Shown here piece after piece: positions 1 to 10,873 of a DNA stretch of 64,000 nt. The DNA lies in contig NW_024037074.1 in NCBI RefSeq assembly GCF_015706575.1, positions 23,921,334 through 23,985,333 of the forward strand, given 5' to 3'. Numbering within the stretch: position 1 is the stretch's first letter; each line of letters opens with the position of its first letter. The notes under the pieces were generated by a model, which was given only the letters and a program-made list of their open reading frames with translations, was not told the DNA's origin and did not search any database. Origin of the DNA: Patiria miniata. Its lineage: Eukaryota; Echinodermata; Asteroidea; Valvatida; Asterinidae. Position numbers and translations under genes: made by a program.

Positions 1-61
1 GACCCTAATTTGCCTAACAATAAAAAACTTCCTCATAACGCGGTGTAGGCCTACCCTTATA
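1..61. repeat. Fragment of dispersed repeat shared with 20845-20904
   Basis: The first 61 bases match 20845-20904 in the same orientation: a gatttgcct/aatttgcct start, a run AATAAAAAACTTCC, then GTGGTGTAGGCCTACCC or GCGGTGTAGGCCTACCC. The 20.8-kb copy extends further left with a GGGGAC...GTCCCC inverted motif, so the window edge probably cuts this element. The family is not recognised. Confidence 0.7.
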
Positions 62-1259
62 AGCTATAGTATTGTTTTGCAGGATTTTGAAGAAAACAAG
101 TAAATACACCGTACGTTATTTGCAAACTGGCAGTCACAAATTTCACATGAACATGTATTAAATGAAAGTGATTTTTAGTGAACAGGGCACGTGAACCAGC
201 TAAGTGTCCTTCAAACACTATCACAATTAGGTAATAACAGCCCCCTCTTTTGGTCAAATATGGAGTCCATACTGATAAGTTTAATTCTAATCTAGAACCC
301 CCCCCCAAAAAAAAAAAATTCTCACGAATTACCAAGTGTGAAAAATCTTTTTACAGGCTCAATGACTTTTCATACTTTCGCACGATCCTCTACCAGCTCT
401 GCATGTTTAAAAGACATTCCCAGTTTTCCACACTCCCAGCCTCAAAAACACTCCAAAATGTACAATCTAAGTTCTGGAAACCACATGACAATAAATAAAA
501 AGGCCTGCCAGCGGTGATTGCAATGTGTGAAAACAATTCACTCAAGGAAATGTCATTCCCGGCAGACTCCAAATCCCCAATGTAAGCAAACATTGGATGT
601 TACATCTAGTCAAACACCAATTCATCTTTTTTTCACACAAAAAAAAATTACAGATGTCGAAATGGGCCAGTTTAGGTTAGTGACTCAGAAGTGGGTATAG
701 GTTCTGGGAAACAATTTTTTTATAGATCAACGCTCTGTTTGGAAATGTTCAATTGCCTCCTAAATCTTTTGCTAAACTGTTACAGTATTACAAGTACCTC
801 TTCACCCAAACAAGCCCAAAACAATTGGACTATTTATATGAGCCGCCGACAGGGTATAAAGAGATTTATGCATTACGTCCTACAAATGGGGCACAACCAT
901 GCAGGCATGCAACGACAGGAGGTTATTTTTGCCAGTGTCAAACGTTACATGTAATTAGCAAGGAGAGGCTGTGCATACATGTACATTACTTCACACATTT
1001 TAAAAAAAAAACCGGGCAACACATGTTATAGTTATTTCCTTAAAATTCTCAGGAAATGCAGGGTTTGACAGCAGCCACTTTTCTTTGATCAACACAAGTT
1101 CCTTTTCACGAATACAAACTGAAATCGTTAACTATGCATCGAGTTAAGCAAATTGCGTCATCAATCTGCCCGGTAATGTGTTTGTTGTTGGTTTTTGCTT
1201 TTTTGTTATTGTTTGTTTGTTTTTTCTTTGTTTTGAGAGCTTTTGATTTTCTGACTTAC
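1..1259 (-). other. CFAP410: CFAP410 intron (3' side), continues off the window
   Basis: This stretch lies downstream, in the minus direction, of the last visible CFAP410 exon, whose donor GTAAGT sits at 1259-1254. It must be intron, because the conserved C-terminal helical segment of the protein has not yet been reached. I searched the minus frames for a CFAP410-like C-terminus (a pattern like VLTAILxLLxELD) and did not find one. The sequence is AT-rich with A and T runs. Its first 61 bases are a repeat fragment shared with 20845-20904. Confidence 0.6.
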
Positions 1260-1347
1260 CCTTCCTTTACTTGATCCTGTTCTGTGTTTGGCCGGCGAGA
1301 GTTTGTCCACCGGCAGGGGCTTTAGTCCCAACTCCTCCCGGATTTTA
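1260..1347 (-). CDS. CFAP410: CFAP410 (C21orf2-like) internal exon with GLKP segment
   Basis: This is an 88-nt exon on the minus strand. A pyrimidine-rich acceptor ending CTCTCTGCAG precedes it and a GTAAGT donor follows at 1259-1254. It enters in phase 2: its first T completes the AA left by the exon at 7951, giving Asn. It leaves in phase 0 after 29 full codons. The peptide begins KIREELGLKPLPVDKLSPAK and then runs basic and Ser-rich. Human CFAP410 has ERGLKP followed by a Ser-rich linker at the same place, after the LRR domain and before the C-terminal helical (NEK1-interacting) domain. The phase agreement with the previous exon makes a chance call unlikely. The next exon, which should carry the C-terminal helices, is not in the window. 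Confidence 0.85.
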
Positions 1348-4300
1348 CTGCAGAGAGGAACATAAAGACTACTTTTTGTTAACATCCCTCCTTAAATTTT
1401 CAACCAACTTTACAAGAAAACAATTTCTTGGCACTGTAAATGTGCTACGAAAGATTTAGGAAAGGCAAAACTTTAAAACATCAAGCCCCTTAAATTTTAG
1501 GCAGCTTACCTGACTTTTATTTGACCTGACAAATATTTTGAACAGCTATTTTCCTAGCAGTATAAAAGTTATACACTTTTGAATGAGACATTAAAAAACA
1601 ACAATGCACTGACTCAAGTATTTTTGATTATTTTTTTTTAAACTCAAACTATTTGGGCCCAACAATAATTCGGCTCTCGCAGGACGGTTTCATTCATGCG
1701 CAAAATGAAAGCCGTTTTTTAAGAGGGTTGCAGATGCCAAGTTCGAGGGGAAAAGTATCGTAAAATGAAGGGACTGCAGAAATCTTCATTGCAAAAATGC
1801 GAAAACAGGTTATTTTTGTTTAATTCAAAAGAGACATCTGGACAATCATTCAAAAATGATGAAATGCAACGATGTGCCGAGCCGCTTCTTTAAAATCCTA
1901 AAGGAAAATATATGAGGCTTTAATACGTCCGTCCGTAATTAGGCAGACTGAATGACAGTAATTGGGCACTTACAAGGCTAAGGAGATAATGTTGGGGATC
2001 AGGAACTGAACAATCCCCGCTACCCACAAATCTAATTGTCCTGACGCTAAAATCAATCGGTGGCAATTTACGGGCGGGAAAACAAGTGACCCTGAATATG
2101 TGCACTGAGGGTGGGTGGAAATCTGTTGCCTTTCTGATGTTCCAAGGCTGCAGACATACATGTACCATACTACGGGATGTCTAAAGTAGCTTGGGTATAG
2201 ATTGTGGAGTTTTTACTTGGTTCAATTCAATGTCTTTTTTAATTTGATTCTTGGGGGGGGGGGGAGCGGACAAAAATGACAAAGACCAGAGAAGAGACTT
2301 GACATACCGGGCTGTTCTGGCAAAATCAGACGTGGGCAAAGGCCACAGTGAAGAAAAAAGCAAAAAAAAAAAAAAAACGGGGACTTTTTTTTTTTGATTT
2401 TCAGATTTATTGATATTTTGTAATCTTTGATTTGTCTACAACACATATTTTAAAGAAACAGTGTGAAAATCATGGAATGAAAGTGTCTTTTAAGGAAAAA
2501 AAATTGGAATCTTTCATTTTCACTTATACAAAACTGGACACTTTAAAGGCCTTTTTCTCAGTATTTTCCCTTTTGGCATGTTGATAAATGCAAACTTTAA
2601 ACAGTAGTAATTTGTCAACCAAATATCCGATTGAAGTACAACACATAGTATTGTAAGGAGAATTTTATTCTCTTTCTTAATACCCGCAAACCCTCATTTC
2701 GACCCCTTCCCACTCCTGTCTCACTTTGCCAGCACGCCTCACATACATATGTACATCCTGTGTTGAATATCCAGTATTGATATGGGGACCAATTTGATGG
2801 AGCTTCCACACATGAGCACATGGATAATTTGCTAATCATAGGAAATATTTGCTGAGGAATAAACAGCTAACCGGCCAAAATGAAACTGGCACAATAGTAC
2901 ACAAATGATGAATGTTTATGCGTGCAATGGTAAGATTAATTTCATGAGGTGACAGATGGATCGTCCATTTTATATAATGACATACAGATCCTTGGCATTT
3001 GATTGGTGGAACTCACATCACATGACATTCATTATTGCTCCCATTCACGCCGGGGCTCAAAACGTCCCATTCGCCCATGGTGAAAGGGTTTTTCTATTCA
3101 ACAGTTAGGATGGCCCGGTATCTGTGTGCAGATGCATGCTGGTGTGCCAATTGAGAAAAATCATGAACCTACAAAATGTACATCTTACTGTACACGCTTT
3201 GAAAATTAGAAAAAAAGTCTGTTGTTTTCAATATGTGTATTAAACACAGTAAACAGACATCAAAAAAAAAATTTCAATTTGCCATACAACTATTGCCATG
3301 CAGACAATTAATGTACCACAAAAAACCCCTAAAAATACCTCAAAGGCTTTCCGTCTTCATACACAGAAACTTTAACGATGAAATTGAAATCGGTGGGTAA
3401 ACAAAAGTCACTCAATTGATTTTCTTTGTATTGTTTCTGTTCATGGCTTTAAGTGTACCCTCTGAAGTTAACATGAAATTTAATCAAAAGTACCACCGCT
3501 GCAGGGTTTAAAAAAAAAAAAATAATAAAATGATCAGTCATTTTTTGTTCGCCTTTTTCTCTCTGTCTTTGTTTATATACCCATTGGGCTTCCCTGGTCC
3601 TTCCGGACTTGCTACTTTCTACAACAAAGCCGTTTTATTTACTCAGGGATAAGGACGGTAAAATCACGGTGGTACTTGTGAGGGTTTTCTCGGCCGGCTG
3701 GGGAGCGGCGGTTTTGGGTGGGTGGGTTGGGAAGGCAAATCCTGCTGGAGGGGAAATGAGGGTGGGGAAGAGAGGACAAGACATGGTGGAGGAAGGGCTG
3801 GCGAAATTGGGTAGGGATTATCTATTGTCTGTGGCTAATGGGAAGAGACTGACTTGTGTCCTCGGCAGATTGCCAGGCGGTGATAATAATAATGCTTCGC
3901 ACGATCATATAGACCACCACAAAAAATTGAAATTAAATAAAAAGCCAGTCAAAATTGAGCTGAAGAACTGAAAATAATAATTCAGAGAGGGAGGAAGGGG
4001 GCGAGTGGAATCTTGTTAAGGAATAACACCTCTGGGTATGATTTTTTTTTTTAGAGGAGGAAATTACCAGCCTTGGAGTGGTGCAGTGGACAATGGTTTG
4101 CAATCAAGGAGGAAGGTGTCGTTGGGGAAAATTTTTCGAAAGGGAAGGGGGGGGGGGGGGAGCTGGCGAGACTCATCAACACCTGGGGGTGCTGGGATGG
4201 GTCTGTAATCACCCGGCCGGCTTTCCTGTGTGTGTTTTCTGAGGTGTTCCTTGAGGGGATGAATTGGGGGAGGGTGGTTAGGGGGAGTGGGTATAGTGGA

Positions 4301-4679
4301 GAGGTGAATCAGACTTAGGAGTGGCCACTCGAGCAGAAGTCATAACAGCCGCGGGGGAATGGACCCACAATGCAATGTGCCTCGGAGCAGCACACCCATG
4401 CTGTGATTAAAACTTACCCAACAAATACGTGCATAAATTACTCTGTTCCAAATTTTGTTTTTTGGTGATGACCTACTTATCTTTTCATTCATTGGTCAGT
4501 TAAATTCTGTTCTTCAGATTGTAACAAATCAAAGCTGTTCTTATTCAGAATTTGTAAAATAAGGTTGTTTGCGCTATTTCAATCATTTATTTGTCCTGCA
4601 TGTAGTTTTTATAACTTAGTGGGCATGTACCGGGGTATGTACACAGTGCACAAACATACACACACAAACTGTGTTCACT

Positions 4680-4840
4680 GTCGATCGTGGACGTCCTATT
4701 GTCCCTCTTTTGTTTGTACTCTAACTTTTTAGGAAGACTCCCATATGTTTTGTACACGACCCCAATCGCGGACGTATGCTGGGAATCGTGGACGATATTG
4801 TGCTCTTTTGTTCTCTGGTATTTTTCGTCCACGGTTTGAA
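4680..4840. repeat. Cluster of repeated TCGTGGACG motifs
   Basis: GATCGTGGACG (4683-4693), AATCGCGGACG (4764-4774) and AATCGTGGACG (4784-4794) occur within 115 bp. An inverted CGTCCACGG lies at 4826-4834. The first and third motifs are followed by similar text (ATTGT, then CTCTTTTGTT), so a unit of about 30 bp is duplicated with divergence. It could be the end of an unrecognised transposon with subterminal repeats. Confidence 0.45.
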
Positions 4841-5279
4841 AAGATCAACACATAAATGAAGTTGCACACTTATACCGGGCAAAACTTGCTCAATGTCCCT
4901 TTTAAACTAACCAGATTTGGAAGAGAATATTAAAAAATTGGCTTAAAAATTATTTGTACAAGCAATGTCACATGTAGTACATGAATGTGCAGTACACTCA
5001 GCTACCCGCAGAGGCATTATTACGCAAATAGATACAGAACGAATGGGGGGAAAAAATCCCTTATAATGGCTTTCCATAAGGGAGTTATAAATCATTTAGT
5101 GAATTTTCCAACAAAAAAAATTGAATATGTACATGTAGCTGTACTCATCAAAGGCAATTTCAATCTCAAAATACCATCTTTATATCGCAAAACGACCATA
5201 CATTTGTACACAGAAATCCAAGTTACTGTGAGAGCAGGTGTGTAATAATCATAGTCCTAATTGGACATTTCTAGACAAT

Positions 5280-5640
5280 TTCAAAGCACCCAATCAGCAA
5301 TGACCTTCCTACTCAGAACCCCATTACTGACTGGCCAATCGCGCGACCCCTCTTTCCCTTTACAAGCCAATCATAGTTGGCCTTCCCGACCGACACAGGG
5401 TAGGGAAAAAAAGGCAGGTGCTTCCCAAAGGAAGATTGAGTTAAGCCCTCCGAGCGAGGACCCAGACACCGACACGCAGAGACCTGATTGCTACCTCCCA
5501 ATATATATAACCTTGTGTACTTGTACCAGTGCTTCCAACGCTCAGGGTAAAGCCCCAGACGCTTAAAATGCCCTCTGGGCAACTTGCGGTATTACTCATA
5601 ACTCCTGACTGCGACAGATCCAATAAAGTGCAATAACTTA
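5280..5640 (+). promoter_or_regulatory. Possible promoter-like block: three CCAAT boxes, TATA, AATAAA
   Basis: Three CCAAT pentamers on the plus strand (5290-5294, 5335-5339, 5367-5371) precede ATATATATAA at 5501-5510. An AATAAA hexamer follows at 5622-5627. The block has more CpG than its flanks (GCGCGACC, CCGAGCGAGG, GACACGCAG). It would fit a short plus-strand transcription unit antisense to CFAP410, but no recognisable product is encoded between TATA and AATAAA. Each motif is short enough to arise by chance. Confidence 0.25.
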
Positions 5641-6722
5641 ATTCATTCACATTTTTCTCCCTTTCTATCTTTTTTTTTTTTGGGTACAAAAATCGCCAAT
5701 CCCTACAACTCGTGTCGGGATGAGGACAGACATCTGCATGCGCTTTGTCGCGGGTAATCTTCAAGGAAATAACCCAAGAAATCTTGGTGCCAATTTAAGT
5801 GATGATTCATAGGGCAACACAAAGGATACATCAGCATAAATGAAGTGATTTTCCTTTTTTTTTCTCCCCTGTTTTTATTCCCCCGAGCTAGCTACCACCA
5901 TTCATAAAAGAATAATTCATATGAATATTGGTAAAGCCCAGGACAGGAAGAAAATGAAGATTTGCAGAAAAATAATGGACTTTGACGGATGGCGAGACAA
6001 AGATGATAACAACCGCATCGTCACTCTATTTTCATTACTCACACGTACTGGTAGTATGGGAAATTAATGGAAAACAAATATGAAAAACTGTCCTCCAGAA
6101 AAAAACTACCAATTTTTCCTTAGATATTCAAAGGAGGAGCGTACAATTTGCTGCATTGAGTTGATTATGGGATTTTTTGCGATTTTTTTTTTTTTTTTTT
6201 TAGAATTACTTCTTTTTGTTCCAATGATTCACTATACTTCTGATGAATAATCATAAGTAGGCAGGGCTTCACATAAAAGAAATAATAATAATTAAAGTGA
6301 CACTCTAATTTCCAAGCAATTGTGGAAATTGGTTTATTCAATTAAAAAATATAAACCTTTTACCAAATATTTGCGTAGAGAATTCGGGGAAATATAGAAA
6401 AGTGCTGATTTACAGTAAAATGTAATCTTGTAAAACATTTGCTGAAGACAAAGGTGGCAAAGTTTTTTTTTGGTGTGAGATCCAAAGACCACTTCAAACC
6501 ATTTCTCTCCGTTGCCAATCAAATTATCATGCAAATCAAAAATGCAGAAAGAAAAACAATCCAGATGTCATATTGTTCAGACATGCAACTGGGAATTTAC
6601 GGAAAAACGGGAAGATTCCAAACCACACAAGACTGTGTACAGTGTTTTTCAATTTTTAATGGCGATCATGAGAAGTAAAAAAAGGCAAATCAGCAGATCC
6701 GAGGAAAAGTTGCATGCCTGAT

Positions 6723-7244
6723 TTAAAGGGAATATACATCATTTGCTTTTGCTGTAATTTTCAGAAATGGATGGAATTGGGGGGTGGGAAATATAAAGCA
6801 AATATAGTTACACTGACTTTTTGGAGGTTTTGGGTTCGAAAATGCTATAAAAACCAAGAAAAACGATCATTTTCCTGTAGTCTGGTTCCCTGACTCCATA
6901 TAAGAAGAAACAGAGCAGTTTACATACATTGGGGAATTGTAAGGTCAGGGAACCAGTCTAGCTGGCTCGTACCCGTTCATAGATTTGTAATCGATTGCAA
7001 ACAAGTGCAATGGTCAATTGGGGCCAGTATTTGAAAAAAAGCCAGTTGTTTCCAACGCTGATCGGCCGATCAGCGTTGGAAATTGATACAAAAATACCAC
7101 TTTTCTTGAAAATGACAGTATACCAGGTGCCATAATTTTACAGGATGCTTTAGACTGTCATTTACCAACATCCTATTAAGGTATTTCGTAAAAACTTGGT
7201 AATTTTATTTTTCGATGTTTGCAAATGTTGTATATTCCCTTTAA
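6723..7244 (+). mobile_element. TTAA-flanked non-autonomous element, family C (copy 1)
   Basis: This 522-bp element starts TTAAAGGGAATATACATCAT and ends with the inverted equivalent, reading TTGTATATTCCCTTTAA, so the terminal inverted repeats are about 24 bp. The TTAA ends suggest piggyBac-type target duplications (inference). Inside are a hairpin with arms reading TCTGGTTCCCTGAC / GTCAGGGAACCAG and a perfect 34-bp palindrome at 7049-7082. There is no coding sequence. Other copies lie at 12865-13418 (inverted) and 15178-15696. Confidence 0.8.
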
Positions 7245-7316
7245 GTTGTTGTGCCCATACATTAGCCTTTTTCAAATATGGTGGAAACAACAGGAAGGCA
7301 GCATTATTATCGGGCC

Positions 7317-7346
7317 ACAAGTAATCGGGCCACAAGTAAAGTTTGT
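7317..7346. repeat. Two-copy short tandem repeat
   Basis: The unit ATCGGGCCACAAGTA occurs twice in direct succession just upstream of the next repeat. It is short and has no visible function. Confidence 0.7.
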
Positions 7347-7349
7347 AAA

Positions 7350-7430
7350 GTAATAATTCAATAACTAAACGTGAGCCTTTTTTTTTTCTGATCCATGTCC
7401 ATTCAAAAGTGAAAAACTTTTTTGTGAATA
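7350..7430. repeat. Dispersed repeat shared with 49358-49430
   Basis: The order TAATAATTCAATAACTAAACG, T run, CATTCAAAAGTGAA, T run is mirrored at 49358-49430 (TAATATTCCATAACCAAACG, T run, CATTCAAAAGTGAA). The copies share orientation and are diverged. The family is unrecognised. Confidence 0.55.
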
Positions 7431-7436
7431 ACTTAA

Positions 7437-7708
7437 GCCAAAAAAAAAATAATCGTTCTGCTTCCGATTACACGGCATTCTAAAATAGGGTAGGTACCCC
7501 GGTAGGTAGGGAATTTTTTTTTTTGGCCAATTTTTTTGTGTTCAATCAAATGGAGGCGTCTGCGTGTAGTCAAGTGTACATGTAAAACTTAGAAATTGAT
7601 GGTTTTGGGTGTTTTTTTCTCATTTTGCCCATAAAAAAATTATGGTAGGGGCTCTCAGAATAGGGTAGGTAGGGAAACCGGAAGCAGAACTATTTTTTTT
7701 TTTGGGCC
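7437..7708. mobile_element. Hairpin MITE, family D (copy 1)
   Basis: This is about 270 bp bounded by inverted ends: GCCAAAAAAAAA...GTTCTGCTTCCG on the left and its complement CGGAAGCAGAAC...TTTGGGC on the right. Internal AATAGGGTAGGTA motifs occur near both ends. A second copy is at 54004-54290. It has no coding capacity. Confidence 0.75.
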
Positions 7709-7790
7709 TTACTGTATAAAATGATATTTCAAAAAGAATACATCTTTTTCAAGATGCCCAAACACAACACGATCTGAGTGACTTTAAATT

Positions 7791-7880
7791 CTCAGTGACT
7801 CATTCAGTCAGCGACTCAGTCAGTTAGTGACTCAGTTGGGGAGTGACTCAGTCAGACAGCCAGTGACTCAGTCAGTCAGA
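7791..7880. repeat. Imperfect tandem repeat rich in TGACTCA
   Basis: Units of roughly 16-24 bp of the form AGTGACTCAGTCAGTC are repeated about five times with variation. Each carries TGACTCA (the AP-1 consensus) or a one-base variant. It lies 70 bp from the splice donor of the CFAP410 exon at 7951-8101, on the intron side. Confidence 0.8.
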
Positions 7881-7950
7881 AGACAAAAGGCTGGCTCACT
7901 GATCCAGCAAGAACTAATATAATTTAAACGAGTGTGGAGCCAGTTCTTAC

Positions 7951-8101
7951 TTTGTTTCGTCCAGGCTGATTTCCACCGAGCTGTCTCTCAGGTCTTTGTC
8001 CTTGGCGATGTGGCCGTTGGCCTGCCATCTGAGCGAGGCGATGGGTGGGGCCAAGTCGTGGCCGTGCTCCATGGCTCGGTTCACCTCATCGTTAGTCACC
8101 A
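7951..8101 (-). CDS. CFAP410: CFAP410 (C21orf2-like) exon following the LRR block
   Basis: This is a 151-nt minus-strand exon. The acceptor ends CTTTTGCAG at 8110-8102 and the donor GTAAG is at 7950-7946. Phase 1 on entry joins the T left by exon 10874 to TG, giving Leu, so the junction reads LDN-S-L-VTNDEVNRAM. Human CFAP410 reads LDN-Q-A-VTEEELSRAL with identical spacing. The exon then encodes a linker (HGHDLAPPIASLRWQANGHI), a charged stretch and ISLDET, and leaves in phase 2, matching the exon at 1260-1347. Third positions are rich in G and C, unlike the AT-rich flanks, as expected of coding sequence. The linker is poorly conserved in the family. No break is seen. Confidence 0.9.
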
Positions 8102-9331
8102 CTGCAAAAGGAAAACAAAAATGATGGATGAGGAGGGATGAAGTTCACAACTTTTTGAGACCTCTTATTTTTTTATGAATTAAATACATTTTAGAAACAA
8201 CGTAAGTCTGTAACTATCTATCTTTACTATTTGTATAATTGAAGCAACACGCCTAGGTTGGCTGCATTTTGTTTGAAAATGTGAACATTGGTGATGTTAC
8301 ACTTTTTGTTTTTTTCTTTTTAATGCAAATTGCCCATCACAAGGCCAAAGAACCAGCCCCTCACACTGAAACAAGACAAGATAATCTAATCTCTTCACGG
8401 TATGAGTAGGGTTGGGATGGGTTAACTAGTCCACTGCAAGGCATAAATAATGCCTCTACCCATATTTTCTTCAAAAATGTATTGCTAGAAAATAGCCACT
8501 AAAAAAAGAAATGTTTTTTTTTAAACACATTAATCTTTCCATAATATTGCTCCTTTTTTATTGGTGGATGATGATTCTTCTTTTAAATGTACCCAAGAAA
8601 TAGTTTGATTGATCATACTGAGTGAACAAAATGAATGAAAAAATAAGAATATGTACCCTTTTCTCCGGCATGGAAGCCTTTTTCTAATTTGTATTGATGA
8701 ATTGGAGCAGAAATTTTAAAAGCCTGTTTTCCATAAAGATGAAGTCATTCCATGACAAATCTTTGCGGTTCTAGCATATTTTTGTTCACTACATTCAACA
8801 ATATTGACCAATATGAAACAAAAAGAAAACTACCGAAACAAATTTCTACAGATGACGCATCCTCCTTTAAGTGCAGAGCACTATCAAAAGAGTGGTTGTA
8901 AATTAGTGACTTACGACTGATTACACGAATTAGATACCGTCGCGCGGCGCGAGCAGTGCCAAGACCATTTGCACTCTACAATCGCATAAATAATAGAATC
9001 TTAAAGTTTCCAGTCACATCCAATGTTTAAAAAAAAAGGACTAACGTGATTCTATTTCTCTTACAGTGTACTTGTAGTGTTTTTATCACCCGGGGGAACG
9101 GGGATGTCCCGCGACGCGGGTTCACGCAAGTTCACTCCGGACTAAGCAGCATTGTTTTCCACAATTCTTTCTGACAGCCACAAACCCCCCCCCCCCCCCC
9201 CTTTTTGGTCAGCGACACACAGGGCAAAGTCGTTGAGTCGTAAGGTACATGTATAGCCTATCCCCAATGGTTCGGATCAGAGGGGAGAAAAAAAAGGCGT
9301 GAGAGACAACGCAACCACTCCAACTCATTCA

Positions 9332-9362
<31 letters not shown>

Positions 9363-10106
9363 CAAGCGTGGCGCCAACGTCGTCACCCGGGCAAAAGAGA
9401 TTTCCCCACCGTTGGGTAATCTTCTTAGATGGTGAAGATGCTTCACTCCTTGTTGTTTTGTTTTGTGTTTTTCTCTTGCTTTTTTTTCTCTCTTTCCATC
9501 TGTGATAGACTGTCATCGCAACGCTGGTGACACGTGATGACTCAACGGCAGGCTAATGCGCCAAGTGAAGTAAAAGAGGGCGCGCATCAGAGCGGCTTCT
9601 GCTCGCGCTTGGGCTTTTTTTTTTTTTTTTTAAATACATAATAATACAGTTTGCCCCAAGGGTATCGCATTGTCTTCTCGTAGGAAAGTTCCCCTTCGAC
9701 AGCTTGAAGAGGCTTTGACTGGAGACCAATCCAATTTCTACTCACATCATCTCGAGGGACACTAATTCTTTTTTTTTTTTTTTTTGCTCGTCAATTTTTC
9801 TGTCGGATTTATCAAAAAACAAACATGCAGGAAGACTGATGACGGGGTGTGGAAAGAGAAGTGCTGTAATCTTCCCATCTTTCAGTCATGTCAAATTACA
9901 ATGAATGTGATGGTCCTCATGGTATTATGTTTTCTTTCTTTTTTTCCCTTCTACTTGCCAGGTTAGTGGCACCGTGATGAGAGGGGTTAAGTCCGATTTC
10001 CGAGGGGGTGAAAGGATATGGCAGGTGGTTCAGTAAAAACTACAAATGAAGCAGATGAGCTGAAAAATGAGGGCTTCAAAATGGTAGGAATTATGTTATA
10101 TTAACT

Positions 10107-10678
10107 TTAACCCTTCAGCTGTCTGAACAATCACAGACAGTAAAAAAAAATTGATCCTCTTCCCCTGCTATGCCTTATACAAAGGCTAGTCACCAACAGT
10201 CAGATCATATTTTCAGCAAGCACTGTGCCTAGTCAAATTCAGTCAAGCGACAAAAGCAGACAAGTGGTAGGCACAGCTGGCTTTTCAATCAACTATAGGG
10301 CTCGCTCAATGACGGCCATCTCTGTAGGAGAACCGCAACTGCGTATTTTACGCGATCAAGCACGCATTGCACAGTGTTGAAAGAGTTCCAAACACGCGTG
10401 CTTGTTGCTCAAAATACCACGCAGCCGATGCGCGTTATGCAAGTTCACGCTCAAAATGCTGATGCACGTGGCTGGTCTGTAGGAAATGACGTCATTTGAA
10501 TGAGACCTATAGGCAAAGCATACCGGTAGTTGTATCAAATCGCATAAACAGTCACAGCCAGTCAATCCTGCTTTATGTAGGCTGGGAGCTCTTAACTGTT
10601 GAAAACAGTCACTTGATTGATTGATTTTGACTGAAAGGACAACTTTGCACAGAATGTATGTTCGCATTGGAGGGTTAA
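10107..10678 (+). mobile_element. TTAA-flanked MITE, family B (copy 1), interrupted
   Basis: TTAACCCTTCAGC on the left and GGAGGGTTAA on the right frame the element (TTAA at 10107-10110 and 10675-10678). The body shares CTAGTCACCA-CAGTCAGATCATAT and ACTTGATTGATTTTGACTG blocks with copies at 25559-25899, 50700-50998 (inverted) and 58873-59013. TTAA plus CCCT ends fit piggyBac-type non-autonomous elements. Comparison with the 25.5-kb copy shows an extra 207 bp, a separate insertion. Confidence 0.8.
10300..10506. mobile_element. MITE nested inside the family B copy
   Basis: This segment is absent from the sister copy at 25559-25899. CTATAGG occurs on both sides (10293-10299 and 10507-10513), consistent with a 7-8 bp target duplication of hAT-like size. 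The ends are imperfect inverted repeats: GCTCGCTCAATGAC versus GTCTCATTCAAATGAC read from the other end. The right end also holds a palindrome, AAATGACGTCATTTG. Confidence 0.7.
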
Positions 10679-10873
10679 TTACCAATAAATGAAAAACCAA
10701 TGGTTCTTTTCCAGTGGAATGTCATGGCAAGTTTTCGCACAAGTTTCAGACAAGTTGTGCGAATTTTGCACAAGTTGCACACATATAAACTCTGGTGACT
10801 TTTGCTGCGAATGTTTTGTGACATCAAAAATTTGCATCGTACTCGCATTTGCCTTTTAGGCCAAAATACTCAC

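Larger units (their letters stand above)
1348..7950 (-). other. CFAP410: CFAP410 intron, 6.6 kb
   Basis: This intron separates the exon at 7951-8101 from that at 1260-1347. It contains homopolymer A/T and G runs (for example G10 near 2253 and G12 near 4149), a purine/G-rich stretch at about 3650-4330, a block with repeated TCGTGGACG motifs (4680-4840), a CCAAT/TATA-bearing block (5280-5640), two hairpin-type transposon relics (6723-7244, 7437-7708) and TGACTCA-rich tandem copies (7791-7880). Open frames within it (for example 3609-3971, plus) follow base composition and have no splice sites or family motifs. I see nothing else in 1500-3600 or 5650-6720. Confidence 0.7.
8102..10873 (-). other. 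CFAP410: CFAP410 intron, 2.8 kb
   Basis: This intron lies between the LRR exon and the next exon. I see nothing specific in 8110-9060. 9080-9620 is richer in CpG, with a C18 tract near 9186, an A24 tract near 9337 and several GCGC words. 10107-10678 is a MITE with a nested insertion. 10720-10790 has repeated ACAAGTT/GCACAAG words of unknown meaning. Confidence 0.75.

Noticed and set aside
3609-3971. 120-codon plus-strand frame in a G-rich stretch
   Set aside because: Gly/Val/Lys composition follows the purine-rich DNA; no splice sites and it lies in the CFAP410 intron on the opposite strand.
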